Positions 17,139 to 26,359 are shown, counted from the stretch's first letter. The stretch is 64,000 bases of DNA from Pseudoruminococcus_B sp937901805 (GCA_963560245.1 CAUWNS010000003.1:1-64000), one strand, 5' to 3'. Program-made: numbers and translations. The notes: generated by a model not told the origin, from the letters alone.

Positions 17139-17897
17139 TTATACACAGGTATAGCCGCCGTCAATTGGGAGAATTACGCCGGTTACATAGGAAGCTTCAT
17201 CGCTCGCAAGGAAGATGGCTCCCGCATTGAGTTCCCCGCTGAAACCATAGCGTCCCAAGGGGACAGTTGCCTTCATATAGGCGGTAAATGCGTCTGTCTT
17301 TAAAGTATCTGCGGTCAGCTCAGTCTCAAAATAGCCCGGGCAGATAGCATTGCAGGTAATGTTATATTTTGCAAGCTCGGCTGCAACTGCCCTGGTAAAG
17401 TTAATCACTCCGCCTTTTGAGGTATGGTATGCGACAGTATCCATTGCCGTATTGCCCACCATGCCATACATAGAGGCAATATTGATAATACGTCCATAAT
17501 GATGCTTTTTCATAATATTGCCAAAAGCACGGGTTACATAGAACACACTGTTCATATCCGTATCAATTGTAAAATCCCATTCTTCATTGGTCATATCCAG
17601 GACGCCGGCATTTTTGGCAGAACCCGCACAGTTTACAAGGACATCAACCCTGCCAAACTCTTCCTCCACTTTTTCAGCAACTTCATCTACCATTTTAGAA
17701 TCTGTAACATCGCACTGAAGCGGGAGACAGCGATGGCCTTTTTCTTCCAGCTCCGCCGCAAGAGCTTGCAGCTTATCCATTCTTCTTGCTGTAATTACAA
17801 GATCCGCCCCCTGCTCGGCAAATCCCCGCGCCATCTGTGCGCCCAATCCGGAAGATGCGCCGGATACCACGACTACTCTGCCTGTTAAATCAAACAT
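17139..17897 (-). CDS. Short-chain dehydrogenase/reductase
   Basis: 252 residues with the classic SDR layout: cofactor motif GASSGLG at 13-19, NCAG near 88, catalytic Ser in NIASMYG, and YHTSK supplying the Tyr-Lys pair. The Arg-Arg after the second beta strand (TARRMDK) favours NADPH. It most resembles FabG-like and gluconate-5-dehydrogenase-like oxidoreductases; no fatty acid or sugar genes are adjacent, so the substrate is open. The ATG has AAGGAGG upstream and its own promoter. Monocistronic. Confidence 0.88.
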   Translation of the reverse strand: MFDLTGRVVVVSGASSGLGAQMARGFAEQGADLVITARRMDKLQALAAELEEKGHRCLPLQCDVTDSKMVDEVAEKVEEEFGRVDVLVNCAGSAKNAGVLDMTNEEWDFTIDTDMNSVFYVTRAFGNIMKKHHYGRIINIASMYGMVGNTAMDTVAYHTSKGGVINFTRAVAAELAKYNITCNAICPGYFETELTADTLKTDAFTAYMKATVPLGRYGFSGELNAGAIFLASDEASYVTGVILPIDGGYTCV

Positions 17898-17932
17898 CTC
17901 GGTTTCCTCCTTAACAATTTATGATACTATAC

Positions 17933-17961
17933 ATTATACAGTTATTTTTTTACATTTTCAA
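17933..17961 (-). promoter_or_regulatory. Promoter of the SDR gene
   Basis: Minus strand: TTGAAA, 17 bases, perfect TATAAT, about 36 bases before the start codon. Confidence 0.85.
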
Positions 17962-18050
17962 TCATAAAATGAAATAACTTGATCATTTGAGATTGATACT
18001 TCATATTTTATACATTGATTGGTATCTCAGGCGCAATCCATACTTGTAAA

Positions 18051-18076
18051 AAAACTGCCGAAAAATCGGCAGTTTT
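18051..18076 (-). terminator. Terminator of the GNAT gene
   Basis: AAAACTGCCGA and TCGGCAGTTTT pair around AAAA, with a T tract on the minus-strand side, nine bases after the gene. Confidence 0.9.
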
Positions 18077-18084
18077 CTGCTGCA

Positions 18085-18615
18085 TCAAACTCTTTTTTGA
18101 TAAAAAGCGCTTACTTTATACCCAAAATCACGCACCATGACCCGTTCAAAACCAAGACGATCATACATGCCTGTCAGAGCGGGCCGATTAATCCGACAAT
18201 CCAAACGGAGATATTCCTTTCCCATCCGGCGGATCATTGCGCAGGCGGCGTCAATCATTTTTTCCGGGATCCCAGTCGATGCAAATTTCCGACGAACGGA
18301 AAACTTATGAAGATACACTGCGCTGTCCTCTTCGCTCTCTTCGCCCCAAAACTCGATATCACTGTCGCACAGGAGCATTGTGGAGGCAGCCTCTTCCCCC
18401 ACATAGCCAAGATAACCGGTGACGCCCTCACGAAACAGAAGTTTTGTCTGAAGCATATCGGATGTCCATAACGGCATCTGTTTACTCAACAAAAACTGAT
18501 GTGCTTCCCGGAGACAGTCTACAAAAACTTCCTGTTCTTCCCTAGTCTCCACTTTTTTCACCCAGAATTCTCTCTCTTTTTTCAAAATGATCGTCCCCTG
18601 CCCTTTTACAGACAA
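18085..18615 (-). CDS. GNAT-family N-acetyltransferase
   Basis: Up to 176 residues. The C-terminal half carries the GNAT acetyl-CoA fold: LHKFSVRRKFASTGIPEKMI resembles motif A (V-R-R...G-x-G/A), followed by LRLDCRINRPALTGMYDRLGF, the typical motif B region. The first ~70 residues match only loosely. The start is not ATG: TTG at 18615 has GGGAG close by, and another TTG at 18585 follows CAGGGG; either is possible. Acceptor substrate unknown. It stands alone between a promoter and a terminator. Confidence 0.8.
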   Translation of the reverse strand: MSVKGQGTIILKKEREFWVKKVETREEQEVFVDCLREAHQFLLSKQMPLWTSDMLQTKLLFREGVTGYLGYVGEEAASTMLLCDSDIEFWGEESEEDSAVYLHKFSVRRKFASTGIPEKMIDAACAMIRRMGKEYLRLDCRINRPALTGMYDRLGFERVMVRDFGYKVSAFYQKRV

Positions 18616-18662
18616 TATCTCCCATATTCCCTGAATACTTTATGAATATTAATTCAAATTCA

Positions 18663-18690
18663 TGTATAATAATAGCATATTTTTTGTCAA
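18663..18690 (-). promoter_or_regulatory. Promoter of the GNAT gene
   Basis: Minus strand: perfect TTGACA, 16 bases, TATACA. Confidence 0.6.
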
Positions 18691-18840
18691 GTGCAAGAGG
18701 GTTGCCTAATTTTTCTCTATTTCAGCAGATTGTGCCACAGAAAGTTGATTTCATAGTTTAATTTTAGAGAATAATCACAAAAACAAGAGCATTCTCTTCA
18801 CAAACCAGCATCATCAAGAAAATTATTTCAACGTAAAATC

Positions 18841-18866
18841 AGCCCGGCATCTGCGGATGCCGGGCT
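18841..18866 (-). terminator. Terminator of the dipeptidase gene
   Basis: AGCCCGGCATC and GATGCCGGGCT pair around TGCG, with T-rich flanks on both sides. The ~150 bases from 18691 to it contain nothing recognisable. Confidence 0.85.
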
Positions 18867-18894
18867 GGTTTTTACACGATTATTCCATTTTTCT

Positions 18895-20328
18895 TCATGA
18901 AAAATCCATCTGATCAATAGACAGGACGGCATTAACATAAATTTTGAAGGACCTGCACATCTTTTTCAGATCCAGCAGTTCATCCGGCCCATGCGCTCCT
19001 CCATGTCCTTCCGGAAGAAAATCGTATTCTCCCTCCTCCTTCGGGAAGCCCGGGCCGAATGAGATAGCATTCGGGATTTTACGTGCATAGGTACCTCCTC
19101 CATTGACATAAGGGGGAAGATTACAGCCACTCTCCTCATTGAAAATCGCAGTTAACTCAGAAACAGCGGGATGTTCCTTTGGGAAGTAAAACGGCTCATT
19201 GTCCATGACAACCTCCAGTTTTGCGCCATGTGACTGCGCCCATTGCGTCAGCCTTTCCGTGATCTCATCAGAATTCTGGCTCACGGCATAGCGAATATTG
19301 TAATTGGAGATAAGACGGCCGTCCTGAGTGTGCACCATCCCCATAACGCAGGTAGTTTCACCGGATTTTTCATCCCGATAATCCATTTTCAGCGCAATCC
19401 CGTTAAAATCCGAAGAGGCCTCTGCAATCGCTGCTACATCCGCTTTTGCAGATCCGGTAAGCACATCCAGTTCTGTCAAAGCACCTGCCAGTTTGTGAAT
19501 GGCACTGACCGACTGATAAGGACGCGCTGCGTGGCCGCCGATACCATGGGCAAGGACGGTCACTGTGTCGCCGTCCTCCGTCACCTCAAAACCTTCTCCC
19601 AGTGAAGAAAGCTTTTGCAGCAGTTCATCGGATTTTGTCAATACCGCATAGGCTTTGTTTGGAACCACATTGGAGGCGACTCCTCCGCTCATTTCCACAA
19701 GGTTTCCGTCAAATTTTGTAAAAACCATGTTCGCCTCATAGATTCCCTTTTCACAATAGCAGACAGGATACGGCGTATCCGGCACAACGGAAAAATCCGG
19801 CGCCTTGCGGCGTTTGAGGTATTCCGGAATATCCCACATCCCAGTCTCTTCACTGGTACCATAGATGAGTTTGTAGTTATAATTCAAGGGAATTTTCTGA
19901 TCCCGGAAAAAGCGGAGCAGGAACAGCGCCATAATTGCAGGGCCTTTGTTGTCTGAAACACCGCGCCCGATAAGACAGTCGTGCGCCTCATCATAAACCG
20001 CTCCATAGGGCTCATAAATCCAGTCGTCCCCTTCCGGCACGACATCCAAATGCCCCCACAGTCCAATACATTTATCCGTTTTCGGGTTTGCCGGATAATA
20101 GGCTGAGCCGGCAAAATATTCGCAGTTGTCTGTTTCAAATCCAAATTCCTCGCTGATTTTAAGCGCTTCCTCCAACGCATCCCGGCAGCCCTGGCCAAAC
20201 GGCTTTACAGGGCTTGTTCTGTCTGAAATGCTTTTGATCCTTGCCAAACGCTGTACACAGGAAATATATTCCTGCTTATGCGCCAGAAAATACTCCTCCG
20301 CCAGCTTGGACATTTTTTCATCCATCAT
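18895..20328 (-). CDS. M20-family dipeptidase, PepV/Sapep type
   Basis: 477 residues, the length expected of the PepV/Sapep branch of the M20 di-zinc peptidases. Metal-site motifs are visible: GLWGHLDVVPEGDDW (about 88-102; His and the Asp), GRGVSDNKGP with the bridging Asp, GTSEETGM with the catalytic and metal Glu, VVPDTPYP, and the C-terminal GGAHGPDE with the last His. The family removes an amino acid from dipeptides in the cytoplasm, for nutrient use. GGGAGG precedes the first of two adjacent ATGs. Monocistronic. Confidence 0.9.
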   Translation of the reverse strand: MMDEKMSKLAEEYFLAHKQEYISCVQRLARIKSISDRTSPVKPFGQGCRDALEEALKISEEFGFETDNCEYFAGSAYYPANPKTDKCIGLWGHLDVVPEGDDWIYEPYGAVYDEAHDCLIGRGVSDNKGPAIMALFLLRFFRDQKIPLNYNYKLIYGTSEETGMWDIPEYLKRRKAPDFSVVPDTPYPVCYCEKGIYEANMVFTKFDGNLVEMSGGVASNVVPNKAYAVLTKSDELLQKLSSLGEGFEVTEDGDTVTVLAHGIGGHAARPYQSVSAIHKLAGALTELDVLTGSAKADVAAIAEASSDFNGIALKMDYRDEKSGETTCVMGMVHTQDGRLISNYNIRYAVSQNSDEITERLTQWAQSHGAKLEVVMDNEPFYFPKEHPAVSELTAIFNEESGCNLPPYVNGGGTYARKIPNAISFGPGFPKEEGEYDFLPEGHGGAHGPDELLDLKKMCRSFKIYVNAVLSIDQMDFS

Positions 20329-20546
20329 AGTAAATTTCCTCCCGCTCCTTTAAAATTCAGCGTGCTGTCTATCCATAGTATCCGTCCGATTCCCGTTTCA
20401 CAGACAAACGATACAGAACAGACAGATTCTTTTATCCATTGTACCACCTTGTGAATTATCGTGCAAGGATGGACGTATCCTCTCCTATTTTTTGTAAGAT
20501 CCCACTGTTTTTTACAAAAAACAAGACAGGATGGAATAAAGAAAGG

Positions 20547-20574
20547 CCTCTCCCTATGCAAATACAGGGAGAGG
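20547..20574 (-). terminator. Terminator of the ABC permease gene
   Basis: CCTCTCCCT and AGGGAGAGG pair around a 10-base loop; on the minus strand CCTTTCTTTATTCC follows. Confidence 0.75.
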
Positions 20575-20587
20575 TCCGGACAAAATA

Positions 20588-22177
20588 TCAAAAGCTTTCA
20601 AACCATTTTACTCCAACAGTGCGGAGAAGAATAGAAAGTACACAGACAACCAGAAGAATCGACGCACAGAAAACCAGGGGCAGCCATCCGGTTACAGAAG
20701 GCACGGCAATCATAAGCGCTGCCACGCCGATAACGGGGAGCATCCCCGCCATAATACCGCAGAAGGTAGCCGCACTCTGTTTAATCACTGCCACTTCTGT
20801 TGTCCAAGTGAAATTCGGAAAACGAAGGTTAAAAAACAACCCTGCCAGAGAAATATAGAAACAATACAGAAGCGGGGTCACAAACAGCAAAATCCCATCC
20901 AGTAAACCCGGTTTCAAAAACAGAGTTAATAAAATGCTGTCCACCAAAGAAAATGGAACCGTAATCATCAGGTTTACACCAAGTTTCGCTGCAAAAACCG
21001 TCCTGGTATCCACCGGAAGCGAGCGGACAATCCACAGACTTTTCCCTTCCAGAGAAACCGAGCAAGCGCTCGTACTGGACACCCCGATGAAAAAGCAGAG
21101 AAAAATCGGCGCAATCAGGGGAAGCATCTGAGAAAGTCCCGGCAAGCCCAAAACCTGTTCCAATGTCTGAGACGGGACAAAAAACAAAGCGATTACCAAT
21201 ACCAGAGAAAGAATGGAACCAATGGATGTATTTAAAATATACAGCGGAGAAGACAAAAAACGGCGCAATTCTTTATGGTACAAGGCAAAAAACGGGGCAC
21301 GTGTCTTCCCCTGCCTGAGGACAAAATCGGAACGTGTCCCCACTGAGGTACAGAAGGTATGCATGGCTCCAAACCATCGGGATACCCCTGCAATAAACAG
21401 GATAAACGGAATCAGGGAGCAGGCAAGAAACCCCGTCAGAGAGAGCAGATTTATCTCACATAGGGCGCTGGTATACATCCCTGCAAGCGGATAGATTCGA
21501 TTTACCATCCCCATAAACGCCGTCCCCAATTCCCCGAGTTTATCTGCACTGCCGCCAAGGCGGAAAGAGCCGAAGACCACCGCCAGGGTAGCCAGAAGCA
21601 TCAGCATAGTCCCAATCAAATTTTTATGACGGAACCGGGCGGAAATCACAGTGACAACAACCCCGATAAGAGAAGCCAGAACAGCTGGAAGCATTGGAAC
21701 ACACAACAAAGTGAGCACAAAAACCACATAAAACAGCAAAACCGGCTGAGCCATGATTGCATAAACTACCATCATGGGCAGCAACAGGATCAGTGCGAAC
21801 AATTCATTCATGAAATACAGGATGATAACCCTGCTGGCGACCACGCTCCCCTGCGTCACCGGCAGGGACATGACCAAATCATAATCCTTAAAAGAAAAAA
21901 GGATTGCTCCCGCTTTATAGATCGTTGTTACCAAAGAGGTCAGACTGCTGACGGTCATCATCAATGCGGGCAGAATATACAGCATATCCATGACGGAAAA
22001 AGCCTCCGCCAGCATATAGCTGTAAAAAAAGGAAACTCCGAGCAGCAGAATCCCCAGCAGGACAAACCCGAGCAAAAACCCGGCCGCCTTTAATTTTCCA
22101 TCTTTTTGATGGAGCAGACGGTTCAGCCCGACATTGTTCATCAGATAAATCTTTACAAGGCGAAATGCATTACTCAT
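20588..22177 (-). CDS. ABC transporter permease, large multi-helix type
   Basis: 529 residues with about twelve hydrophobic helices and no ATPase domain. I chose the ATG at 22177, whose first codons overlap the ATPase stop by eight bases; frame further back would lie inside the ATPase gene. It starts MSNAFRLVKIYLMNN and resembles the large permeases paired with CcmA/BcrA-like ATPases in Clostridia, which have a 'two six-helix halves' look. With the ATPase it probably forms an exporter. The substrate cannot be read from the sequence. Confidence 0.8.
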   Translation of the reverse strand: MSNAFRLVKIYLMNNVGLNRLLHQKDGKLKAAGFLLGFVLLGILLLGVSFFYSYMLAEAFSVMDMLYILPALMMTVSSLTSLVTTIYKAGAILFSFKDYDLVMSLPVTQGSVVASRVIILYFMNELFALILLLPMMVVYAIMAQPVLLFYVVFVLTLLCVPMLPAVLASLIGVVVTVISARFRHKNLIGTMLMLLATLAVVFGSFRLGGSADKLGELGTAFMGMVNRIYPLAGMYTSALCEINLLSLTGFLACSLIPFILFIAGVSRWFGAMHTFCTSVGTRSDFVLRQGKTRAPFFALYHKELRRFLSSPLYILNTSIGSILSLVLVIALFFVPSQTLEQVLGLPGLSQMLPLIAPIFLCFFIGVSSTSACSVSLEGKSLWIVRSLPVDTRTVFAAKLGVNLMITVPFSLVDSILLTLFLKPGLLDGILLFVTPLLYCFYISLAGLFFNLRFPNFTWTTEVAVIKQSAATFCGIMAGMLPVIGVAALMIAVPSVTGWLPLVFCASILLVVCVLSILLRTVGVKWFESF

Positions 22178-22883
22178 GGTCGATAAGCTCCAGGAAAATT
22201 TCCTCCAGGCTACTGTCACCCTTGACCTCTTCCATGGTCCCGCTTGCAATCAGCCTGCCTTCTTTGATAATCGCGATTTTATTACAGAGTTTTTCCGCCA
22301 CATCCAGTACATGGGTAGAAAAAAAGATGGCGCTTCCTCTTGTACAGAGATCCTGCATAATCAATTTCAGAGTATGCGCGGCTTTCGGATCGAGTCCGAC
22401 AAACGGCTCATCCAGAACCAGAAGTTTTGGTTCATGAATCAATGCGGAAAGAACGGCCAGCTTCTGTTTCATACCATGTGAATAGGATGAGATCAAATCC
22501 CCCAAGTTCCGGGTAATCTCCAGCTTATCCCCATAGTCCTGAATACGCTGCATCCGTTCTGCTTCCGGCACTTCAAAAATGTCCCCGATAAAGTTCAAAT
22601 ACTGGATTCCGGTCAGGTGTTCATACAGATCCGGATTATCCGGAATATACGCAGTTATCTTTTTACAGGCAACCGGATCTTTTTTGACAGAAATACCGTC
22701 AACAATAATGTCCCCTTCTTCAAAGGTTTGAACTCCCACAATAGCCCGGATTGTCGTGGTTTTTCCGGCGCCGTTATGACCAATGAAGCCATAAATATCA
22801 CCGGCTTCAATTTCTAATGACAAATCATCCACCGCGCGTTTTCCGCCGCGGTAGGTCTTGGAAAAATGTTCAATGCGAAGCAT
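22170..22883 (-). CDS. ABC transporter ATP-binding protein
   Basis: 237 residues from the ATG at 22883 (GGGGGAGG upstream); the frame reaches back further but that part overlaps the promoter. It has Walker A GHNGAGKTT (about 37-45), signature YSHGMKQK, Walker B LLVLDEPFVGLD and switch motif STHVLD. This is the pattern of ABC-2-type exporter ATPases. It is the first gene of a two-gene operon with the overlapping permease. The promoter is overlaid by an inverted repeat, suggesting repression by a GntR-like or similar factor not encoded in this window. Confidence 0.92.
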   Translation of the reverse strand: MLRIEHFSKTYRGGKRAVDDLSLEIEAGDIYGFIGHNGAGKTTTIRAIVGVQTFEEGDIIVDGISVKKDPVACKKITAYIPDNPDLYEHLTGIQYLNFIGDIFEVPEAERMQRIQDYGDKLEITRNLGDLISSYSHGMKQKLAVLSALIHEPKLLVLDEPFVGLDPKAAHTLKLIMQDLCTRGSAIFFSTHVLDVAEKLCNKIAIIKEGRLIASGTMEEVKGDSSLEEIFLELIDHE

Positions 22884-22912
22884 GGGCAATTCCTCCCCCT
22901 GTTCTTGAATAG

Positions 22913-22935
22913 TTGTTATAGTTATCATATAACAA
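22913..22935. promoter_or_regulatory. Inverted-repeat operator TTGTTATA-N7-TATAACAA
   Basis: Perfect eight-base arms (22913-22920 and 22928-22935) overlap the -10 element of the ABC operon promoter. A third TATAACAA lies at 22959-22966, beyond the -35. The arrangement suggests a repressor site. Confidence 0.65.
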
Positions 22936-22952
22936 GTCAAATATAAAGTCAA
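22924..22952 (-). promoter_or_regulatory. Promoter of the ABC ATPase-permease operon
   Basis: Minus strand: TTGACT (22952-22947), 17 bases, TATGAT (22929-22924), 41 bases before the start codon. Confidence 0.75.
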
Positions 22953-22957
22953 CTGTT

Positions 22958-23515
22958 CTATAACAAATAGTACAACAAAAAACCTGCAACACCGCATGCG
23001 CTCATGACAAGGATTGGGTTTGGTTTCCATTTCCGCAGTACAAACAAGGCTGCTGCAAACAAACAGAGCGCCGAGATATCCAGCCCTGAAAGGGAAATCG
23101 CCCCGCCATCCCAAAAAGTCAACAGCAAAATAGATACACCGGCGCTGGCAATCAGAGACACTACTGCCGGCCGCAGCCCGGACAGAGCGCCTTGTATCAG
23201 GGAAAGCTGCCGGTATTTATAATAGAAATAGGCAATGGTCAGCACAATGATGCAAGATGGGAGTACACAGCCAAACGTTGCCACCAGCGCCCCGCCAATA
23301 CCCCCAATCCGTATCCCGACAAATGTAGCGGAATTGATAGCAATCGGACCGGGCGTCATCTGGGAAATCGTAATGATATCCACAAATTCCCCCATGGACA
23401 TCCAATGATTGAGATCCACTACCTGCTTTTGAATCAGAGGCATTGCCGCATAGCCCCCGCCGATGGAAAACAGCCCTATTTGAAAAAAACTCCAGAATAA
23501 CTTTAGATAAATCAC
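22958..23515 (-). CDS. Chromate transporter-family subunit (ChrA half), second gene
   Basis: 185 residues, about five to six helices, with the family signature FFQIGLFSIGGGYAAMPLIQ near the N-terminus and the conserved TPGPIAINSATFVG segment. The start is GTG 23515, overlapping the stop of the first half by four bases with AAAGGAG upstream. The CHR family includes 'short' proteins of about 190 residues that work as pairs. Some members expel chromate; in gut and soil Clostridia the natural substrate is usually unproven. No chromate resistance genes are nearby. Confidence 0.9.
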   Translation of the reverse strand: MIYLKLFWSFFQIGLFSIGGGYAAMPLIQKQVVDLNHWMSMGEFVDIITISQMTPGPIAINSATFVGIRIGGIGGALVATFGCVLPSCIIVLTIAYFYYKYRQLSLIQGALSGLRPAVVSLIASAGVSILLLTFWDGGAISLSGLDISALCLFAAALFVLRKWKPNPILVMSACGVAGFLLYYLL

Positions 23516-24096
23516 AGGCCGCGCTCCTTTCTGCGCTTTTCTCGGACAAGAGTATCCAAAATCCCGATTCCCCCGCATAAGAGCACAATCAAAATCAGAT
23601 TGATATTAAAAAAGTAAGAGGCAATAAAAACGGAAAGCATAATCAGCACGGGAAGTACTTTTTTCTCACGGAACACATTGATCCCCATGGTAAGCACCAC
23701 ATCGGCAATGACTGCGGCAACTCCAGCCTGCATCCCCTTCATCACCGCGCTTACTGCCTGGCTGTCCCGAAATGCCTGATAAAACAGGGAGATGACGGAC
23801 AAAATAATCAGCGGCGGAAGAACCGTCCCAAAAATCGTCAGCAACGCCCCGGGAATCCCGGCAAGACGGTATCCAATCAGAATAGACGCATTGACCGCAA
23901 TGGCCCCCGGAGAAGATTGTGCAATTGCAGTCAAGTCCAGCATTTCCTCTTCTTCAATCCAGTGATACTGCTCCACAAATTTCTTCCTCATAAGAGGGAT
24001 AATGACATATCCTCCGCCAAACGTAAAAGCGCTTAGGCTGAAAGTAGACCAAAATAATTTCAAATAAAATCCAGATTCTCTCTTTTCCCGTTTCAA
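23512..24096 (-). CDS. Chromate transporter-family subunit (ChrA half), first gene
   Basis: 194 residues from a TTG start at 24096. This start is favoured because a strong AAAGGAGG lies eight bases before it, whereas an upstream in-frame ATG (24120) would place that site inside the coding region. The sequence carries the matching family signatures FSLSAFTFGGGYVIIPLM and SPGAIAVNASILIGYR, and about six helices. Together with the next gene it should make the heterodimeric short-chain CHR transporter. Confidence 0.9.
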   Translation of the reverse strand: MKREKRESGFYLKLFWSTFSLSAFTFGGGYVIIPLMRKKFVEQYHWIEEEEMLDLTAIAQSSPGAIAVNASILIGYRLAGIPGALLTIFGTVLPPLIILSVISLFYQAFRDSQAVSAVMKGMQAGVAAVIADVVLTMGINVFREKKVLPVLIMLSVFIASYFFNINLILIVLLCGGIGILDTLVREKRRKERGL

Positions 24097-24222
24097 ACAG
24101 AGCGCCTCCTTTATATCCATTTATCGGGATTATTATACCACTTCTACTGTAAAAAGGAACTGCTATTGCAGATTCCAAATGGGATGGAAAAAGTATTGAA
24201 AAAACAAATGGAACAATCCCTC

Positions 24223-24251
24223 TTGACAAAAGTGATTTCCTCGATTATAAT
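24223..24251 (+). promoter_or_regulatory. Consensus promoter of tRNA-Ala
   Basis: Perfect TTGACA (24223-24228), 17 bases, perfect TATAAT (24246-24251), 20 bases before the tRNA. Confidence 0.93.
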
Positions 24252-24271
24252 AACGTCTGTACTTTTGTTAT

Positions 24272-24347
24272 GGGGGCGTAGCTCAGCTGGGAGAGCGTTT
24301 GACTGGCAGTCAAGAGGTCATGGGTTCGATCCCCACCGTCTCCACCA
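24272..24347 (+). tRNA. tRNA-Ala (anticodon GGC)
   Basis: The acceptor GGGGGCG pairs with CGTCTCC, giving the G3-U70 pair that defines alanine tRNAs. The anticodon loop is CTGGCAG (GGC, reading GCC), the T arm has GTTCGATCC, and CCA is encoded at 24345-24347. Confidence 0.94.
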
Positions 24348-24352
24348 CAACG

Positions 24353-24398
24353 AATAAATCCGAACCTTGTGCTGATTGGCAATGGGTTCGGATTTATT
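24353..24398 (+). terminator. Terminator of tRNA-Ala
   Basis: AATAAATCCGAACC and GGTTCGGATTTATT pair exactly, followed by TGTTTGT. Confidence 0.88.
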
Positions 24399-24444
24399 TG
24401 TTTGTATTCGGAAACCTCCGGCCTTGCCGGGGGGTGACTGCAAT

Positions 24445-24482
24445 AAAAAAGAGCCTATTCCTTTCGGAATAAGCTCTTTTTT
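24445..24482 (-). terminator. Terminator of the rpsB-tsf operon
   Basis: AAAAAAGAGC...ATTCC pairs with GGAAT...GCTCTTTTTT; T tracts lie on both sides, so it can act on tsf transcripts from the minus strand. Confidence 0.88.
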
Positions 24483-24572
24483 CTATTACTTTTACTTGTG
24501 TTGTCCGCTGTGCTTTGGACAATATAGATCGCACAACACGACAAAATAGATTACACGATTACAATAAAAGGA

Positions 24573-25490
24573 TTATTTCATCATGCTGGCAACTTCATCA
24601 GCAAAGTTGTCTTCTCTCTTTTCAAGGCCTTCGCCTTTTTCATAGCGGACAAAACCAACAATTTTAATGTCGCCGCCAAGCTCTTTTGCAGTATTTGCAG
24701 TATATTTCGCAACGGAGAGATCGCCGTCTTTGATGAACGGCTGCTCAACCAGGCAGTTTTCTTTATAGAACTTGCCAATTCTACCCATGACCATTTTTTC
24801 AGCAATGTTCGCCGGCTTACCCTCGTTGATTGCCTGAGCGGTGAGAATTTCTTTCTCTTTCTCAAGTACATCAGCCGGGACATCCTCTTTGTTGGTGTAA
24901 GTCGGGTTTGCAGCAGCGATCTGCATAGCAATATCCTTTGCGTAAGCCTGGAAGCCCTCTTTTGACGCAATGTCAGCAGAGGTTTCAAATTTTGCAAGGA
25001 TACCGATTCTTCCGCCGCCATGGATATAAGTAACCAGGGTGCCCTCCATTCTGGTGAAACGACGGATCTTCATGTTCTCACCAATGGTGAGGATCTTCTC
25101 GCGAAGCATTTCCTCAACGGTCTGCTCGCTGCCGGAAGCTTTTTCTGCAAGAAGAGCTGCTACGTCAGCCGGATTCTTCTCAATGACTGTACGTGCACAG
25201 GTATCGACAAATTTCTGGAAATCTGCGTTCTTCGCAACAAAGTCGGTTTCCGAGTTAACTTCGATGATAACGCCGCAGTTGTTTTCATCATTAATCAGGG
25301 CATAAACAAGACCCTCAGCCGCAACACGGCCTGCTTTCTTGGCAGCAGCAGCCAAACCCTTCTCGCGAAGGAGTTCAATTGCTTTTTCTGCATCGCCGTT
25401 TGCTTCGGTCAGTGCCTTCTTGCACTCCATCATACCGCAGCCGGTTCTCTCGCGGAGTGCCTGTACGTCTTTTGCTGTAAAAGCAGCCAT
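24573..25490 (-). CDS. tsf: Elongation factor Ts
   Basis: EF-Ts exchanges GDP for GTP on EF-Tu. The 305-residue protein has the N-terminal UBA-like domain (VQALRERTGCGMMECKKAL) and the TDFVAKN core motif that contacts EF-Tu. Length fits the family. TAGGAGG precedes the ATG. It follows rpsB in the usual rpsB-tsf order, with a small hairpin between the two genes. Confidence 0.97.
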   Translation of the reverse strand: MAAFTAKDVQALRERTGCGMMECKKALTEANGDAEKAIELLREKGLAAAAKKAGRVAAEGLVYALINDENNCGVIIEVNSETDFVAKNADFQKFVDTCARTVIEKNPADVAALLAEKASGSEQTVEEMLREKILTIGENMKIRRFTRMEGTLVTYIHGGGRIGILAKFETSADIASKEGFQAYAKDIAMQIAAANPTYTNKEDVPADVLEKEKEILTAQAINEGKPANIAEKMVMGRIGKFYKENCLVEQPFIKDGDLSVAKYTANTAKELGGDIKIVGFVRYEKGEGLEKREDNFADEVASMMK

Positions 25491-25545
25491 TTGTATTCCT
25501 CCTAAACTTTCTGTGAAGATAAAATAGTCGGTTGTTTATCTGAAA

Positions 25546-25574
25546 AATGCCCTAACAGAAGCTGCCAGGGCATT
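25546..25574 (-). promoter_or_regulatory. Intercistronic hairpin between rpsB and tsf
   Basis: AATGCCCT and AGGGCATT pair around a 13-base loop; on the minus strand the stem ends in ATTTTT. It could be a partial terminator that sets the rpsB:tsf ratio. Confidence 0.55.
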
Positions 25575-25592
25575 CTCCTTATTCTTTTGAAA

Positions 25593-26324
25593 TTATTCAG
25601 CCTGCTCGTCAGCTTCCTCAGCAGCCTCTTCCTCAGTCTGCATGCCCTGACGTCCCTCAATGATCGCGTTTGCCATTGTAGAGGAGATCAGTTTGACTGC
25701 ACGGATTGCATCGTCGTTGCCCGGGATGACATAATCAATCTCATCCGGATCGCAGTTGGTGTCAACGATTGCGACGATGGGAATACCGAGTTTCTTTGCT
25801 TCCGCAACAGCGATTCTTTCTTTTCTCGGGTCAACGATGAAAAGAGCACCCGGAAGCTTATCCATGGTTTTAATACCGCCGAGGAATTTCTCAAGTTTTT
25901 CAATTTCAAGGTTGAGTTTGACAACTTCCTTCTTCGGAAGGAGATCAAAAGTGCCGTCCTCTTCCATTTTGCGCAGCTGGGCAAGACGGTCGATTCTGCG
26001 GCGGATGGTCTTGAAGTTGGTCAGCATGCCGCCCAGCCAGCGGGCGTTGACATAATGTGCGCCTGCACGCTCTGCCTCTTCACGGACAGATTCGCCAGCC
26101 TGTTTTTTAGTGCCGACAAACAGGACGCTCTCGCCGTTTGCAGAGAGGTCGCGGATGAACATATAAGCCTCTTCCAGCTTTTTCACCGTTTTCTGCAGGT
26201 CGATAATGTAAATGCCGTTTCTCTCAGTAAAGATGTACTGAGCCATTTTCGGGTTCCATCTTCTTGTCTGATGTCCAAAATGAACACCTGCTTCAAGAAG
26301 CTGTTTCATAGATACTACACCCAT
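25593..26324 (-). CDS. rpsB: Small ribosomal subunit protein uS2
   Basis: 243 residues from the ATG at 26324, eight bases after AAGGAGG; open frame further upstream is the leader and is not translated. S2 signatures are present: MKQLLEAGVHFGHQTRRWNPKM, then LFVGTKKQAGE and the IVDPRKE-IVDTNCDPDEIDY region. An acidic Glu/Ala-rich tail closes the protein, as in other Clostridia. First gene of the rpsB-tsf operon. Confidence 0.98.
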   Translation of the reverse strand: MGVVSMKQLLEAGVHFGHQTRRWNPKMAQYIFTERNGIYIIDLQKTVKKLEEAYMFIRDLSANGESVLFVGTKKQAGESVREEAERAGAHYVNARWLGGMLTNFKTIRRRIDRLAQLRKMEEDGTFDLLPKKEVVKLNLEIEKLEKFLGGIKTMDKLPGALFIVDPRKERIAVAEAKKLGIPIVAIVDTNCDPDEIDYVIPGNDDAIRAVKLISSTMANAIIEGRQGMQTEEEAAEEADEQAE

Positions 26325-26359
26325 TTGTTGTTCCTCCTTAGGTTTTTCCTCCGCCAGTA

